In this document: in pieces, positions 44,470 through 55,699 of the stretch | Layout of the letters: each line of letters begins with the position of its first letter | Numbering within the stretch: the stretch's first letter is position 1 | Assembly: GCA_947095535.1 (NCBI GenBank) | Contig: OX352772.1 | Location: 271,635,940-271,699,939 of the forward strand | Reading direction: 5' to 3' | From: Poecilobothrus nobilitatus | Lineage: Eukaryota > Arthropoda > Insecta > Diptera > Dolichopodidae | Length of the DNA stretch: 64,000 bases | Translations under genes and position numbers: made by a program | The notes under the pieces: model-generated | Told to the model about the DNA's origin: nothing | The model's input: the letters and a program-made list of their open reading frames with translations, nothing else | Databases searched by the model: none

Positions 44470-45060
44470 GAACAGAGTACAAAACCAATATTATATGCTT
44501 CCAAACGTTTACGTCAGACAGAAAGAAAATATTCGCAATTGGAAAAGGAAGCACTAGCATTAGTCTTTGGTGTTCACAATTTGTGTTCTGAAATTGAACG
44601 AGAAATAAAAAAATTGGCTGGAAATAAACGAAACAAAGACAAAATACTTAAAAATGGCAAGAGAAGAACACAGAAGAAGTCCCCAAAGCATAACAATTCG
44701 CGAGTACAATTTTAAAGGGGCTTTACGCTTCGCTTATCTAGGCGCAACAGTATGCAGCAACAACAGTATGCATCTCTCCATATGTGAGAGAATACAAGCT
44801 GGTAATCGGAGCTACTTTGAAAATAAAAAGTTGTTACAGTCCAAATTGTTGAAAAGGCAAACCAAAAGCTCATAATATACAAAACTATAATCCGACCAGT
44901 AGTTACATATGGATGTGAAAAATGGATGGCTCCATAATATTGAAAACGACGCTCGAGTGTTGGAAATTATAAATTGGAAAAATGTTGCTCAAAATCGTGA
45001 TGCGTGGAGAGATGTTGTGAAGAAGGCCAAAGCTCATATCGAGCTATAAAGCTACAAGAC
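44470..45060 (+). pseudogene. Gypsy RNase H edge with nested non-LTR RT tail (right arm)
   Basis: The plus strand encodes SQLEKEALALVFGVHN-type sequence at about 44,535 and then KMAREEHRRSPQSITI, FAYLGATVCSNN, RIQAGNRSYFENKKLLQSKL and, after a stop, a VTYGCE-like region. It ends with NIENDARVLEIINWKNVAQN and DAWRDVVKKAKAHIEL (44,930-45,045). The second part is the C-terminal tail of a non-LTR ORF2. Several stops. Mirror of 35,935-36,562. Confidence 0.7.
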
Positions 45061-45109
45061 GAAGAAGAAGTACACGAATTAAACCAATAACTTTTTAGAA
45101 AAACAATAA

Positions 45110-45720
45110 TGAATTAGTTACTTTTCAAACGGTTATCGAAAAAACGGCAAAAGATAATAAAAAGATCGAAAATGGGTGGCCCAATAGTAACCAATTCTGA
45201 AACCATTCTTTCCAAGAAAAAACGAATTATCCCAAAAATCAGGAGCAATTCTCTGAGCTTATAGATATATCATTCCAAAATTTCTAAGATCTAAAGTATT
45301 GAAAGAAGTACATAAAACTCATTTAGGCATCGTAAAGATGAAGGGTTTAGCTAGGGTTCACAAGTTTGGTGGCCAGAGCTAGATAATGAGCCGGAAGAAG
45401 TTTCAAAACTTTACGACCAATGTCTACCTTTTGAAAATAACCCAGCAAAAAACAAATTTATTAGTTGATCTTTTCCAAAACAATGTAGGGGCAGAATCGA
45501 TTTAAATTTTGTGGGATCAATATTCAATAAACATTTTTTAATAATAGTAGACGCATATAGTAAATGGGTTGAATGTATAGACATGGGAAATAATATATCA
45601 AGTAGTCGCACCATAGATGAATTAAAAAATATATTAAATTCATATTTGCAAATTTACTTATTAGATTATCGCAACTCCATACATTCTACAACAGGTTCGA
45701 CACCAGCTCAGATAAAATAG
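45110..45720 (+). pseudogene. Ty3/gypsy-type integrase remnant (right arm)
   Basis: Contains IPKFLRSKVLKEVHKTHLGI then VKMKGLARVHKF (the HH part of the H2C2 zinc finger), a CC part near 45,415-45,430, the core with FVGSIFNKHFLIIVDAYSKW (45,505-45,565) and, after deletion of much of the core, NSYLQIYLLDYRNSIHSTTG plus STPAQIK (45,637-45,717). The catalytic triad is incomplete because the section between IIVDAYSKW and IYLLDYRNS is shortened. Confidence 0.75.
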
Positions 45721-46080
45721 AATAAAAATTTAAGATGTAGCTTAAATTAAAAATAAAATAAAACCAAATCGTAATAATGAAATTAATTTGTCAAATTTAA
45801 AGAATAACGTTAAAACAATGCAAAACATAAAAACAAATACTTCAAGGGAAAAAAAGAAATAAAATTAAAAATAGATGATTTTGTAATGATGAAGGATTAT
45901 TCAGTTCCAGTTTTTAGAATAAAGATGACTAATATAGTTGAATAGAAATACAACATCTATTGATCGGCTCAAGTTTTTCATACCTCGCACTATGCTTGTA
46001 TTCAATTAAAAATTTTGCATATCTTGTTTGTCTAGTGCTTTCATTAAAGCATGACTAAATAATTGTCTGGCAAAGTGAGG
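45721..46080. other. Non-coding 3' part of the gypsy remnant and arm sequence
   Basis: Mirror of 34,735-35,100. A-rich and Lys-codon-like, with no usable frame. At about 46,068-46,085 it carries the empty site of the LOA insertion. Confidence 0.45.
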
Positions 46081-46089
46081 ATATTTAAA

Positions 46090-47262
46090 GAAATGAGTCT
46101 TATAGCATTAGCATGGAAGATTTAGAATATCTGAAAGATTACATTGATTTCTTAATATAAACTAGGCACCTTTTCTTTTAACAGATTTCAATTTGGAATG
46201 AACTTGAAAGGCTGGATGCGAAAAAAAATAAAATAAAAAACTTCACAAACAAAAAAATTATAAACATTTCAAATCAGTCAGTTTAAAATGGCCCATCAAC
46301 TTAAGAGAAGAAATTTATATATAGACGTGTCCGAAACTCAAAAGTCACGAAGAACGTAGGTGTTAGAGAAATTCAAAACAAGCAAAAAATTGTACTGGAG
46401 AGGGGGTCTGAATTAAAGGATTTTTTACTGTTAATATCTATTATTAGATCTGTAATATTGTTAATGTGATTTCATTATGAATTATTCGTGTCGAATAGTA
46501 GAAAGAAAAATTTAGCATCTTCTTTAACAGTCTGTTTTGCGCTATTTGAAGTTTTTTTATATGAGTTGCAGCACTATCTTTCCAAACCGGTGCTGCATAG
46601 CAGATAACTGGCTAAAATATAGTCTTCATAATTATTAGTTTATTTTCAGACGACAAATTGGAGTTTCTGCAAATGAACGGATATAATATTCGTGTATATT
46701 TATTTACCTTATCTATAGTGGCAGAAATGTGTTGGTTGAATGTAATTTTTTATCAAAAGTTAACCAAGATATTTTATGGAATCAGCCCATTTAATTTCAG
46801 TGTTTTTCATTTCTAGTGACGTTGTTGGTAAAAAACAAGGTTTTCTTTTCCTGCTGAAGAAATACTGTTTTGTATTTATATTCGAGAGAAATTTGTATGT
46901 TTGTAATAATTACTCTTTTCTGTGGTGAATCCGCAGGGTAAATATCAGTGTGGTAAACGAAAAATCGATGCATTTGTGTTTGGCAAAGATGGGATATCTG
47001 ATGTATATATGTTGTAAAAAATTGGTCCTAAAACTGAGCTCTGAGCGATACCAGTTTTAATTTTGAAGCAATTTGAGTATGTGCCATTTACAAAAACTTT
47101 GAAATTTCTGTAGTCTAGAAAGCTTTATATAAATTTTAATAAGACCCACAAGACAAAATAGCTTTTTTAAATTATGTTAAAGACCATTATGTCCGACTGT
47201 GTCTAATGCGAAGGTTATGTCTAAAGATACTAATCCAACAGAATTATTTTCTTCTAATTTGC
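46090..47262 (-). pseudogene. Non-LTR reverse transcriptase remnant (right arm)
   Basis: Mirror of 29,800-30,945 with the same motif order and equally broken frames: the thumb region near 46,540-46,640, F-x-DD box near 46,960 where the second Asp is altered, GIAQSSVLGP-like motif near 47,030, and the D of motif A near 47,200. Confidence 0.65.
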
Positions 47263-48939
47263 TTTTGATATAATTTAAAAAAAAAAATTAAAAAAAAAAT
47301 TATGTTACACAAAAATTTTAGCAAAGTAGATGAAGGTATTAGTTATCGAATTGAAAAAATTCTCTTTATTTCTTTTCATTCTGCTTTATAAGTAGGTATA
47401 TGCGAGTATTATAGACATTATATTAACTTTTCTTAATTAAATTATTCCAAAATAAGTTGAAAAAGAGAAGAGAAAAAATAACAACAATTATACTAATTTA
47501 CTTTATGTTAACCTTAATAATAGTAATCATTTGCTTTTCTTATTTTCTTATACTTTCTTAGAATAGATTTATAATACGAATTTAAATTTGATGTATCAGT
47601 TTTAAAATTGACATTATTATTGTTCGATATGTATCATTTCACTGATGTTACGTTAAGGCCCATTGTTTTGAGTATCTTCAAAGTTAAAAGTGTGATTGTT
47701 ATGGGACTGATGTGTCGCTAATGCTGTTTTTTTCCAATTTGTCCATATTAATTACTTTACATTTATCCCATTGTTGTTTAACTTAATTTTTTAAGTATTG
47801 CTCATCTGACCAATACAGTACTTATTACAATCGTTACAGTTTATTTTATTTTATAAATTATATTTGATTGATTTATTTTTACTTTTTTCTCTTTGATTTT
47901 TGAAAATAAATTCGAATTGTTGCTTCAATTTTGCATTTTTAATTTCTGGAGGGACTATTGTGACTACCAAGCCGTACCAAACTTATTGTATACCGAAAAG
48001 GGTGTGAAGAGACCTTTTTAATGGTATAAAAATAATATAGGGTGTCTTCGAAAATTTTCAAAGTATATAGTGGTTTCCAAAAACTATGAAGAAAAATTTC
48101 TTTTATACTAAAATTTTAACATTTAGCTGTAATATCTCAGAAATGGTAACACTTATCAAGATGACGCAAGATGTATATTAAATACAATATCAGGCTCTAT
48201 AACTTAGTTGAAAACCCGTTATCTCATATTATTGTAGAAAAAAAATATAACGGTTTAAGTAAAATAATTCAAAATGTTAGAAAAAATTTTGAATAAATTG
48301 GACCTTTAAATGACCTTGTCGGTCAAAGTCATGTTCTCTAAAATATAGATTACTAATTGGGTACCGTTATGTAAAACTTCGAGCAAATCAGACGCGGGAG
48401 CTAAAGGAAAGAAGATAGCCAAATATTTTTCATTAATGTGATATTTTTTGATATAATTGATCTGAACTTAAGTTATAAGTTCTTTAAATATGTATGTACT
48501 CATTTTTGACTAAATACTGTATATGAATGTGAATATGTTTTCCAATTTAATTGATTTATAGTATTTTTTAACATACGTACATTATACATATAGTATGTAC
48601 ATGTTTCATATATGATATTTTCTAAGAAATATATTATACACATACATCTAATATAGGTATACCATCTGTTAGTAATACACTACTGAATGATGACATGATG
48701 ATTGTCGTATGGAGCAGATTATTTCAGTTTTTAATACCATCCGAAAATGTTATGTTGAATAAGTTTTAACATAGTATTCCTAAGATACTTAGTTAGGTTA
48801 TTTTAATTACTATTATGTATTAGAAATTTGCATTGAAAGCTTTTTATGGAATATCAAAAACAATATAGACAAAAGTAAAAAGTGTTGGAAATATCTTTTT
48901 AATAATAATAGCAATACAAGAAGTTGAGCAGAATATTTT

Positions 48940-50010
48940 TAATAGGTACTCGTGCTGAAATGGATTAACGAACGTTAACAAAAATTTTGTCACAGGATTT
49001 ATTTAGAGCCATAAATTCATGCTGCTAAATTAGACACAAATTACAGGCAAACATTTTTTTGGCAGTCTATCGTGCCGGATAATGTATCACGACAAAAGTA
49101 ATTGAATGAACTTCTCTACTAAAGTGCAATACTTGTGCGGTTTTTCAATTGGTCAAACCTTTTAGGCACGACAACAAAAAAATGAAAAACTTCATTGAGG
49201 CCTGACGCTGAAATGGGTTAATGTATCGTAACAAAATCAACTTAGTGAGCTTCTGTGGTAAAGAGTTAGAGTTTTTATAAATTTGAACTCAATTGGTCAA
49301 ACCGTTTAAGAGCGACAACAAAAAAATTAAATAAATTCAGTGAGCCCTCATGTCGAAACGGGTTAATGGATCGTAACCTAATTAACTAAGTAAACTTCTG
49401 TGGTAAAGAGCTATACTTTTATAAATATTTAACTTAATTGGTCAAACCGTTCAAGCGCGACAACAAATAAATTAAAAAAAATTATTGAGTCCTGGTGCCG
49501 AAACGGGTCAATGAATCGTAACTAAATTAATTAAGTAAGCTTCTGTAGCAAAGAGCTTACACTTCTGTAAATATTTAAGTCAATTGGTCAGGGAAATTAA
49601 ACAATTTCCCTGATGCCGAAACGGGTTAATGGATCGTAACCAAATTAATCTAGCGAGCTTTTCTACTAAAGAGCAACAGTTTGCAAGTTTTTAAATCAAT
49701 TGATTAAACCGTTTAACAAGGACAATAAAAAAATTTAATGAACTAAAATACCGGAACTTATAAAAAATTTGTCACAAGCTTTTCTTCGAACCATAAAACC
49801 ACCATACAAAATTGGACACAAATCGGTTATAAAAATTTTTTTAGAAGCCCGTTGGGTCGATTCCGGTTAATATATTGCAACCAAATTTCTTCGGTATCCG
49901 CCTAAAGCTAAGAATTTTTGAAAAAAATTTCAACTGAATCGGTCAAACCGTAGGCAGAACAACCAAAACCAAAAAGGTTTATAAGGCTTTATAATGGGTT
50001 AATGAACCGA
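48940..50010 (+). repeat. Satellite-like array, units of about 120-150 bp
   Basis: CGAAACGGGTTAATGGATCG and variants occur at about 48,955, 49,207, 49,354, 49,499, 49,619, 49,862 and 49,988. TTGGTCAAACCGTTTAAG and TTCTGTGGTAAAGAGCT recur in each unit. The left arm keeps only two decayed units, so the array grew on the right arm or was lost on the left after duplication. Confidence 0.75.
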
Positions 50011-50411
50011 AACACGATATAGCCTATAACTCCTTCCCAGGTCGTTGAAATGTTCTTGAAAAATTTGGTTGCAATCGGCCTGCTTGTTTTTACGTAAATC
50101 CGGCCCAACAAATAAACGGAATTTCTTCCTTATTTATTAGATAAATAAAAAATAAAATAATAATAATAATTTATATACATTAGAGTTTATGTAAAATAAA
50201 TAAATAAAAAAATCTTGCATTATTTTTTTACATATGATGGTTGATATTAATAAAATATCAAATTTCATGTATGACTAATTAATATAATTTAATTTTTTTT
50301 ATACTTGAGAAATATAATTCCTTGCAAAATATTTTTTATATAAGTACTATTTTCATTATGTTTTTTTTATTGTGTCATGTCTTTCGATGATGGTTGCTAA
50401 GTTAGCTTCTT

Positions 50412-50950
50412 TTAGTAGCGCCCTAGAACAATTCTAGCAGCGTGGTTGGTTGCGACTTGAATTCTATTGAGGGTGTTGCTAAAGCAAGGTGGTTTGGCCA
50501 TAATAAACTGGATGTATGAGCTGCTAATATCATTCGGGGGATAATTAGTGATCGTTGTTCGTGCTTTGCATTCTATGAGCTGTTGTACTATTTCATTTTC
50601 ATAGATGTTGTCAAAAGCTTTTTCCAAGTCAAGTCATATCAATGTGTGATTGGTTTTGGAGTGTTTTGACTATGTTATATTTCAGTTCTTGTACCACAGT
50701 ATTAGTACTTTCATAAACCTATTTATCTGTGTTAGTTTGGTTTGTGAAAGACAGCTTAGTTTTTTTGCAACTGTTTTCTTGTACTTTGGATAAGGTAGTA
50801 TCATCAAGTATCAAGGTAGTATCAAGCATTCTTTTCAGTAATTTGGATAGATAGGAAGAAGCAAAATGGAACTGTAGTTTGGTGGTTTGTTTTGACTTTT
50901 ATATTGGAATAAGCTCTGCGATTTTCCAGTTCTGCGGAATTTGGCCAGTG
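50412..50950 (-). pseudogene. Non-LTR RT fragments at the outer right arm
   Basis: Minus strand: QNKPPNYSSILLLPIYPNY (50,830-50,900; typical lead to RT motif 1), STNTVVQELKYN (50,680) and MEKAFDNIYENEIVQQLIEC (50,568-50,627; RT motif A region with D-x-EKAFD). The 50,412-50,640 part is outside the mirrored homology. Confidence 0.6.
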
Positions 50951-51199
50951 CTAAGAATATTGTTCTACAATGTCTGTAGTCTGGATATGAAGTTGGCGTG
51001 TGTATAAAATAAAAGGTTGCATAATTTTTTTTACTTTTGTGATGGTTTTTATAATATAGCAATTTATTTTAATCCGAAAATGTCAGAAATCCGAAAATGT
51101 ATAGACTAGAAATTGAACTTAAAAACAACATAGCCATTAAAAAGAAAATTCGTGATATGGAGAATTACAGAACGGGTATTTTTTGTTATAATTAGAACT

Positions 51200-51800
51200 T
51201 TAAATTGAAATAAAACACATTTAAATTAAGATTGAACCCAATTTTTTTTTTTAATTGAAAGAGATTATGACATTTAGGTTTTAAAAATAATTTCCGCCAT
51301 ATGTCCACCACGATTAGCTCTGAGGAACCGCATTGGATTAGACCATCAATAAATTTTTCACGTATTGCCATTTCCAATTTTGTGTCAAACCCAGAATTTA
51401 TGGCTAGTGCATGGACTCTGGCTGTCCATTCATGTAGCGACTCAGATGCTTGTTTTGTAGATTCATAGAACGTTAGTCATTCCAAAAGCCGAAACCATAC
51501 GTTTGAAATGTTATTGCAAAGTTTCTACCAATTCTATATTCTACATGCTTTATTCTTACTATTGTTTAAAAGTTTGGATATATCGTCGTGTAGTGATATT
51601 AGCAAAAAATCTTTTCTTTTCTCATTTTCTGTTTCTAAAATATCATTTCCGATACAAAATTGATTTAGTTTGATGATGAAAATGTATAGTCGTTGCTTTG
51701 GTGACTAAACGTGGGCAGTTCTCCTACTAACACCATATTTGACTCTCCGTTGCGCGCTTCAAAGGTTATGTCTGATAAACTATTAAATTCAGTATCTTAC
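51200..51800 (-). pseudogene. Ty3/gypsy-like gag remnant
   Basis: Interrupted frames give LVGELPTFSHQS, FIIKLNQFCIGNDILE, KDFLLISLHDDISKLLNN and, near the end, EMAIREKFIDGLIQCGSSEL. This is the conserved gag order (query-type FI-KL-QF, LL-SLHDD, IREKFI-GL) of insect Ty3/gypsy elements. A primer-binding site and LTR lie directly upstream, so the orientation is certain. The rest of the element is missing; the flank beyond 51,200 is unrelated AT-rich DNA. Confidence 0.65.
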
Positions 51801-51832
51801 ATGCGTACTTTTGTTGTTCTTTTTATTTTTAT

Positions 51833-51849
51833 GGTAATCCCAGTCGCCA
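51833..51849 (-). promoter_or_regulatory. Retrotransposon primer-binding site
   Basis: TGGCGACTGGGATTACC on the minus strand, two bases after the LTR end ATTACA. TGG start and position are as expected for tRNA-primed minus-strand synthesis. The matching tRNA was not determined. Confidence 0.55.
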
Positions 51850-51851
51850 AT

Positions 51852-52180
51852 TGTAATATATCAGCACCCAACTAAAAGACAGTTTTTTTTCTTTTCATCT
51901 GAATTTTATTTTTTATTTGCAGATTGTATTTTTGTTAACATCTTATATTTTTTTACGCCCAATTTAAATAAAAGTTACTTCATGAATGGCTGAAAAAGCT
52001 GTATGTTCTACACAGGGAATAGCTTTTTACATTTTTTTGTGTATTTTCTTTTTACACATAAACATAGCTGTGTTTCATATTTTTGTGTATTTTATTTCTA
52101 CACATGAACATAGACGCTGCTATACATATTTTGTATATTTTCTTATAGCTGCTTTACATGTTTACTGCTAATATGCTACA
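51852..52180 (-). mobile_element. 5' LTR of the Ty3-like remnant, about 329 bp
   Basis: On the minus strand it runs from TGTAGCATATTAGCAGTAAA to GCTGATATATTACA, giving TG...CA ends next to the primer-binding site. It contains a degenerate direct repeat of about 60 bp with CACA-AACATAG and TTTTGTGTATTTT. No second LTR is visible in the window. Confidence 0.6.
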
Positions 52181-52201
52181 AATTTAATTCGAATTATTCT
52201 T

Positions 52202-52256
52202 GTGTAGGGTATTAATAAGTCGGTTGCATCGACTTACTGTTATATTTACTTGTTTT
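52202..52256 (+). mobile_element. Solo Helentron/DINE-1-like 3' end
   Basis: GTGTAGGGTATTAATAAGTC, the hairpin AAGTCG-N7-CGACTT and TTACTTGTTTTCC match the 3' end of the element at 3,820-3,870 almost base for base. No other part of that element is nearby. Confidence 0.65.
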
Positions 52257-52324
52257 CCATTGAATTATATTATACTAATTGTATATTATAAGAAAAATTT
52301 AAATTATTTTGTATTAATATATAT

Positions 52325-52400
52325 GGCTCAACCGGGCCTCAAATCCGAGACATTTCGAATGAAATACCGGTGTCTTAACCACTAAACTATTGGCTGGATA
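52325..52400 (-). mobile_element. tRNA-related SINE head
   Basis: Minus strand CAGCCAATAGTTTAGTGGTT holds a perfect A box (TAGTTTAGTGG), with a weak B box GGATTTGAGGCCC about 45 bp later and a closing GGTTGAGCC. The stem is poor, so it is a tRNA-derived repeat or pseudo-tRNA and not an active tRNA. The anticodon loop is not clear. Confidence 0.5.
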
Positions 52401-52689
52401 ATAAAATATTAACAAATTCAATTAAAGAAAGAAATGATGTTAGAAGAAAATAGTTTAGAATTCTTAATAAATTTCAAAGTCCAAATAAAATATCTAAATG
52501 ATGAAATATTTAACATTTGTATCCAAAAATGGAATAAATTAATATATTAAAAATATCCTGTAGCTTTTGGAAAATTACGAAAATAATAAAATAAAAAAAC
52601 CAGGTTATCTCACCTCTATCGTTTAAGAGTAAAACATATACTATACAATTCAAGAAGCAAACCTAAATAGTGATCATTTAGAACAAAAT

Positions 52690-53400
52690 ATTAAGTGTAA
52701 AAAATATTAAATGTATTACACTCTCTAATTAAAAATTATATAAAAAATTATCTCAACGAAGGTAACTCTATTAACATGGTAGTTTCAGATGTTGAAGTTT
52801 CATTTGATATAGTATGGCATAAAGCTCTCCAGATAATTGCTTATTTACTTTATTATAATCATCCAAAGTCTTTGTAAAGGTTCTATACAAAATAGAAATT
52901 CCGTTGGAAAACTAATATCAGCTGGTGTCCTGGTATTTACACCTGCGACGTTCCTATGCTAGAGCACACTCATGTCTGAATTTTTGCAGATGACACTACC
53001 ATATACACATCTCCACAACAAATAGAAGTTCAATGTTATGTTACAATTTCGCCCAAAATAAAACATTTAAATTTACCATTTTATTATTCGAAAAAAAAAT
53101 TACATGATACGACTGGTGTGAATATGATTGATGAAAAAACAGAAATAATAATGAATAAATTTAATAACAAATATAAATATTCAAGCAACAGCCAATTCTA
53201 ACACCTTTGGGTAGTGTTAAACTTTAAACAACCAAAACCACCGCGTTTAAAATCTATCTTTAGGATGGATTCTTTAATACCTAATATAGCTTTAGTTTTA
53301 GGATAAGACTGTAGAGAGGATTATTTGGGAAATTGTGTTTGCGATATGGAGGATGAACTGGAAGATTTGTATAGTTATTTTAAAGAAAGATGTCAATATT
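52690..53400 (+). pseudogene. Non-LTR reverse transcriptase remnant
   Basis: Fragments NYLNEGNSINMVVSDVEVSF then DIVWHKAL (52,745-52,830; motif A), GVPGIYTCDVPMLEHTHV-like region, FADDTTIYTSPQQIE (52,982, intact F-A-DD box) and MDSLIPNIALVLG (53,265). The frames are broken by several stops. Confidence 0.65.
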
Positions 53401-53499
53401 CTTCTTAAATTTCGTTACAACGTACACATATGAATTACGAACTTTCCGGAATACATTTGCCTTTTACATGTGCTACATAAACGAGATGTGCACATGACA

Positions 53500-53950
53500 A
53501 ACTATTTTCCAAATACTTTGTTAGGCCTTTTTCACATTTCCTAAAGTTAGGACTGGACATATGGCTCTCTTTGTTTCATCTTGGAAAATTTTGAATGGAA
53601 ATGCATTTCCTTACAGATGTTTTATTCCTACAAGGTATCTACAAAAAAAGGTCAATGACTCGAATGCACGGCGATGGCAGAGTGGAGTGAGAGATGAGGT
53701 ATTACTTGGGTGATCAATAAGGCTAATAGTTTTGTTTTGCACTTTAACCAGATAATCCAGCGCTGTTGAGGTGGCTCCAGCTGAAATATGTGCATTATAC
53801 TCCATTTTCAGAGTATATTTATTACATCTACTTTTCATAGATATTAAGAAGATCGTTTGAAGGGAAGTAAGCTTAGAATGTTTAAATATGTTGAGTGCTG
53901 CAGAGTTTCTCCCTGAAATGTCTGGTTGGGTTAGCGGTTGGGTTAGCATT
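53500..53950 (-). pseudogene. Non-LTR ORF2 C-terminal fragment
   Basis: The open piece 53,949-53,611 contains NAHISAGATSTALDYLVKVQ, NKTISLIDHPS and SLTPLCHRRAFESLTFFCRY. The pattern LDRLVKVQ...LID...LSHRR-x-SL-x-FYRY is the post-RT region of insect non-LTR elements. Homology continues weakly to 53,440 (AFPFKIFQDETKRA). Confidence 0.6.
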
Positions 53951-54025
53951 TTTCACAAAAACAACACAATTTTTTTAGTTGAAATCAACTCTGTTGACAT
54001 TACCCCATTTTTGGATTTTAGCTAA

Positions 54026-54185
54026 ATCATTATTTATGGCTCGAGATATTCAGAGGCACCACATCAGACTCATCAGCATGGTGAAGGCTGATATTCGCAA
54101 AGGTATGTCATGAGACCACCTCCTGAACAATGGGCTTGGTATCCGTATTGGCGATGAAGCAAACCACTACAACTTCCACTTAATA
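54026..54185 (+). other. Protein-like fragment, unidentified
   Basis: The plus frame reads MARDIQRHHIRLISMVKADI, a stop, then HLLNNGLGIRIGDEANHYNF. It looks like decayed coding sequence but I do not recognise it. The minus strand is also partly open, so the strand is not certain. Confidence 0.25.
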
Positions 54186-54321
54186 GTTCTCATGGAGTAA
54201 AGTATAAATAACCTCATTTCAAGTAAATTTGTTTCAGAAATCGCATTTGCAGCATTTGCAGCAAAGGTACATTTGCAGAATGATCAATTTGGAAAGGGAT
54301 TTGAAAAAGTCACTGGCCATC

Positions 54322-54640
54322 CTAGCTCACATGGCTATAGCATACTATGTTTTTTGGATGGACCCTTTGATTAGTTATTGTGCCTACCTGGAAACTTGTT
54401 TTAACCAAGAACTGGTTGGAATCAGCCAGGTGAAAACTAACTGAAACCACAGGTTGTGTGGTTAGGAGTAGATTCCGGAGATGACTTTCTTGATCAGCAC
54501 AGTCTGGGATTCGAGTGAGATTTAGGACAAGTTTAGAAAGATGAAAACAAGATGAGAATAGTTCAACCCAAATATAGTGGAAGGGCGCGCTAGAAAATTT
54601 GAATTTATTACGAATAAACAGTTTTAATATAGATGGCAAT
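54322..54640 (-). pseudogene. Non-LTR endonuclease C-terminal fragment
   Basis: A 105-codon frame with LTRIPDCADQESHLRNLLLT, TQPVVSVSFHLADSNQFLVK and TSFQVGTITNQRVHPKN. This matches the last part of a non-LTR AP-endonuclease (D-LLLT-x-P then a SDH-like box, here SNQ). It could belong to the same decayed element as 53,500-53,950, as both are minus strand and in the right order. Confidence 0.55.
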
Positions 54641-54644
54641 TCCT

Positions 54645-55690
54645 CTTTTTTTTATTAACAGTGTTGAAGATAAGCCATTTTTAATATAGATGACGATACC
54701 TCTTTTACGTCACATGATGGCAAAGATTGCTGACTTGTTGGAATTTATGTGACAATCGACGGTATAGAAATTTACTAATAAATAAAGTAATAATTTTCAA
54801 ATTTAAATTTAAAAGCAAATAAAAAAAGTAAAATATCATATAAAATAAGAACTAAAAATAAAAGTGATAACTCAAAAGTGATAGTTTTTAATTTGACGCG
54901 TTGTTAAATGTCAAAAGCGTCGTGTCTGTAATACTTTTCCTACAAAGCGATAGCCATTATGTATCCCATCAAAATTCTTGTACGATAAACATCACCTTCA
55001 AACCATTCTTAGGAATTAAGTATTTATTTGTTAGTTTTAGGTTAAGTTTAGGTTTAAATACCACTCTATGAATGGATAGAGTGGAAAAGTAAGTGAAATT
55101 AAAAATAAATTAGTATTTTAGTGAATATTGCTTTTGTATAGTATATATTACAAATTTAAACCCTTCTTTTGATATTCTGAAGTACTTAATAAATCTAAAA
55201 ACAATTTTTGTTATTTGTTTGTGTCTCTTTAAAATTATTCAAAGTAAATTTTAAATTTTGTACTTACAATGACAAAGACAGCTCTAAGAGATTTGAGGTA
55301 TCTCTCATAAATCTCCTTATAATATTCACATTTGTTTGTTCTTCATCCTCTGAAGAATTATGAACTACAAATGAATTTTTCCTTTTTCATTTATAATAGC
55401 AATGAAATAAGTTTTAACTTATTTTTTTTTTTTAAGTTAAAATGTTTTTTTTTAACTTATCTTTAATTCTTTTTTGTTTACTTTACGAATCACGTAACTG
55501 TTTAAAAATCAAACTTCCTTTTTAAATAATTTCAGCTGAATGTTTTGATATGGTAAAATTTTCATTTGACAGTAAATTACTACCAACATAACAAAATTTT
55601 TCATCGGCTGTCTAACAGAAATACATTTTCATCTAGAGACGACGTGATACTTTGTTTTTATCGCCTCATTGATGAGTCTAAGAGAATATA
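54645..55690. other. AT-rich region without genes
   Basis: No ORF, RNA or repeat could be supported. Confidence 0.4.
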
Positions 55691-55699
55691 GGTGATGAT

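Larger units (their letters stand above)
41590..50950 (-). repeat. Right arm of the giant imperfect palindrome
   Basis: Mirror of 26,190-38,880 (anchors given there). It is shorter because it lacks the MITE, the LOA element and about 650 bp matching 29,130-29,795. It alone contains about 1.5 kb of satellite and flanking DNA (49,190-50,660). The homology ends outward near CTGCGGAATTTGGCCAGTGC (about 50,930-50,950). Confidence 0.85.

Noticed and set aside
26190..50950. Treating the palindrome as the two TIRs of one huge Maverick
   Set aside because: The arms include unrelated nested retrotransposon fragments and a satellite, have no TACATT-like duplication or AG...CT ends, and are far longer than Maverick TIRs.
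26190..50950. Palindrome as a pure assembly fold-back artefact
   Set aside because: The arms differ by many substitutions, indels and two private insertions with their own target duplications, which a duplicated read would not show. Still worth checking with long reads.
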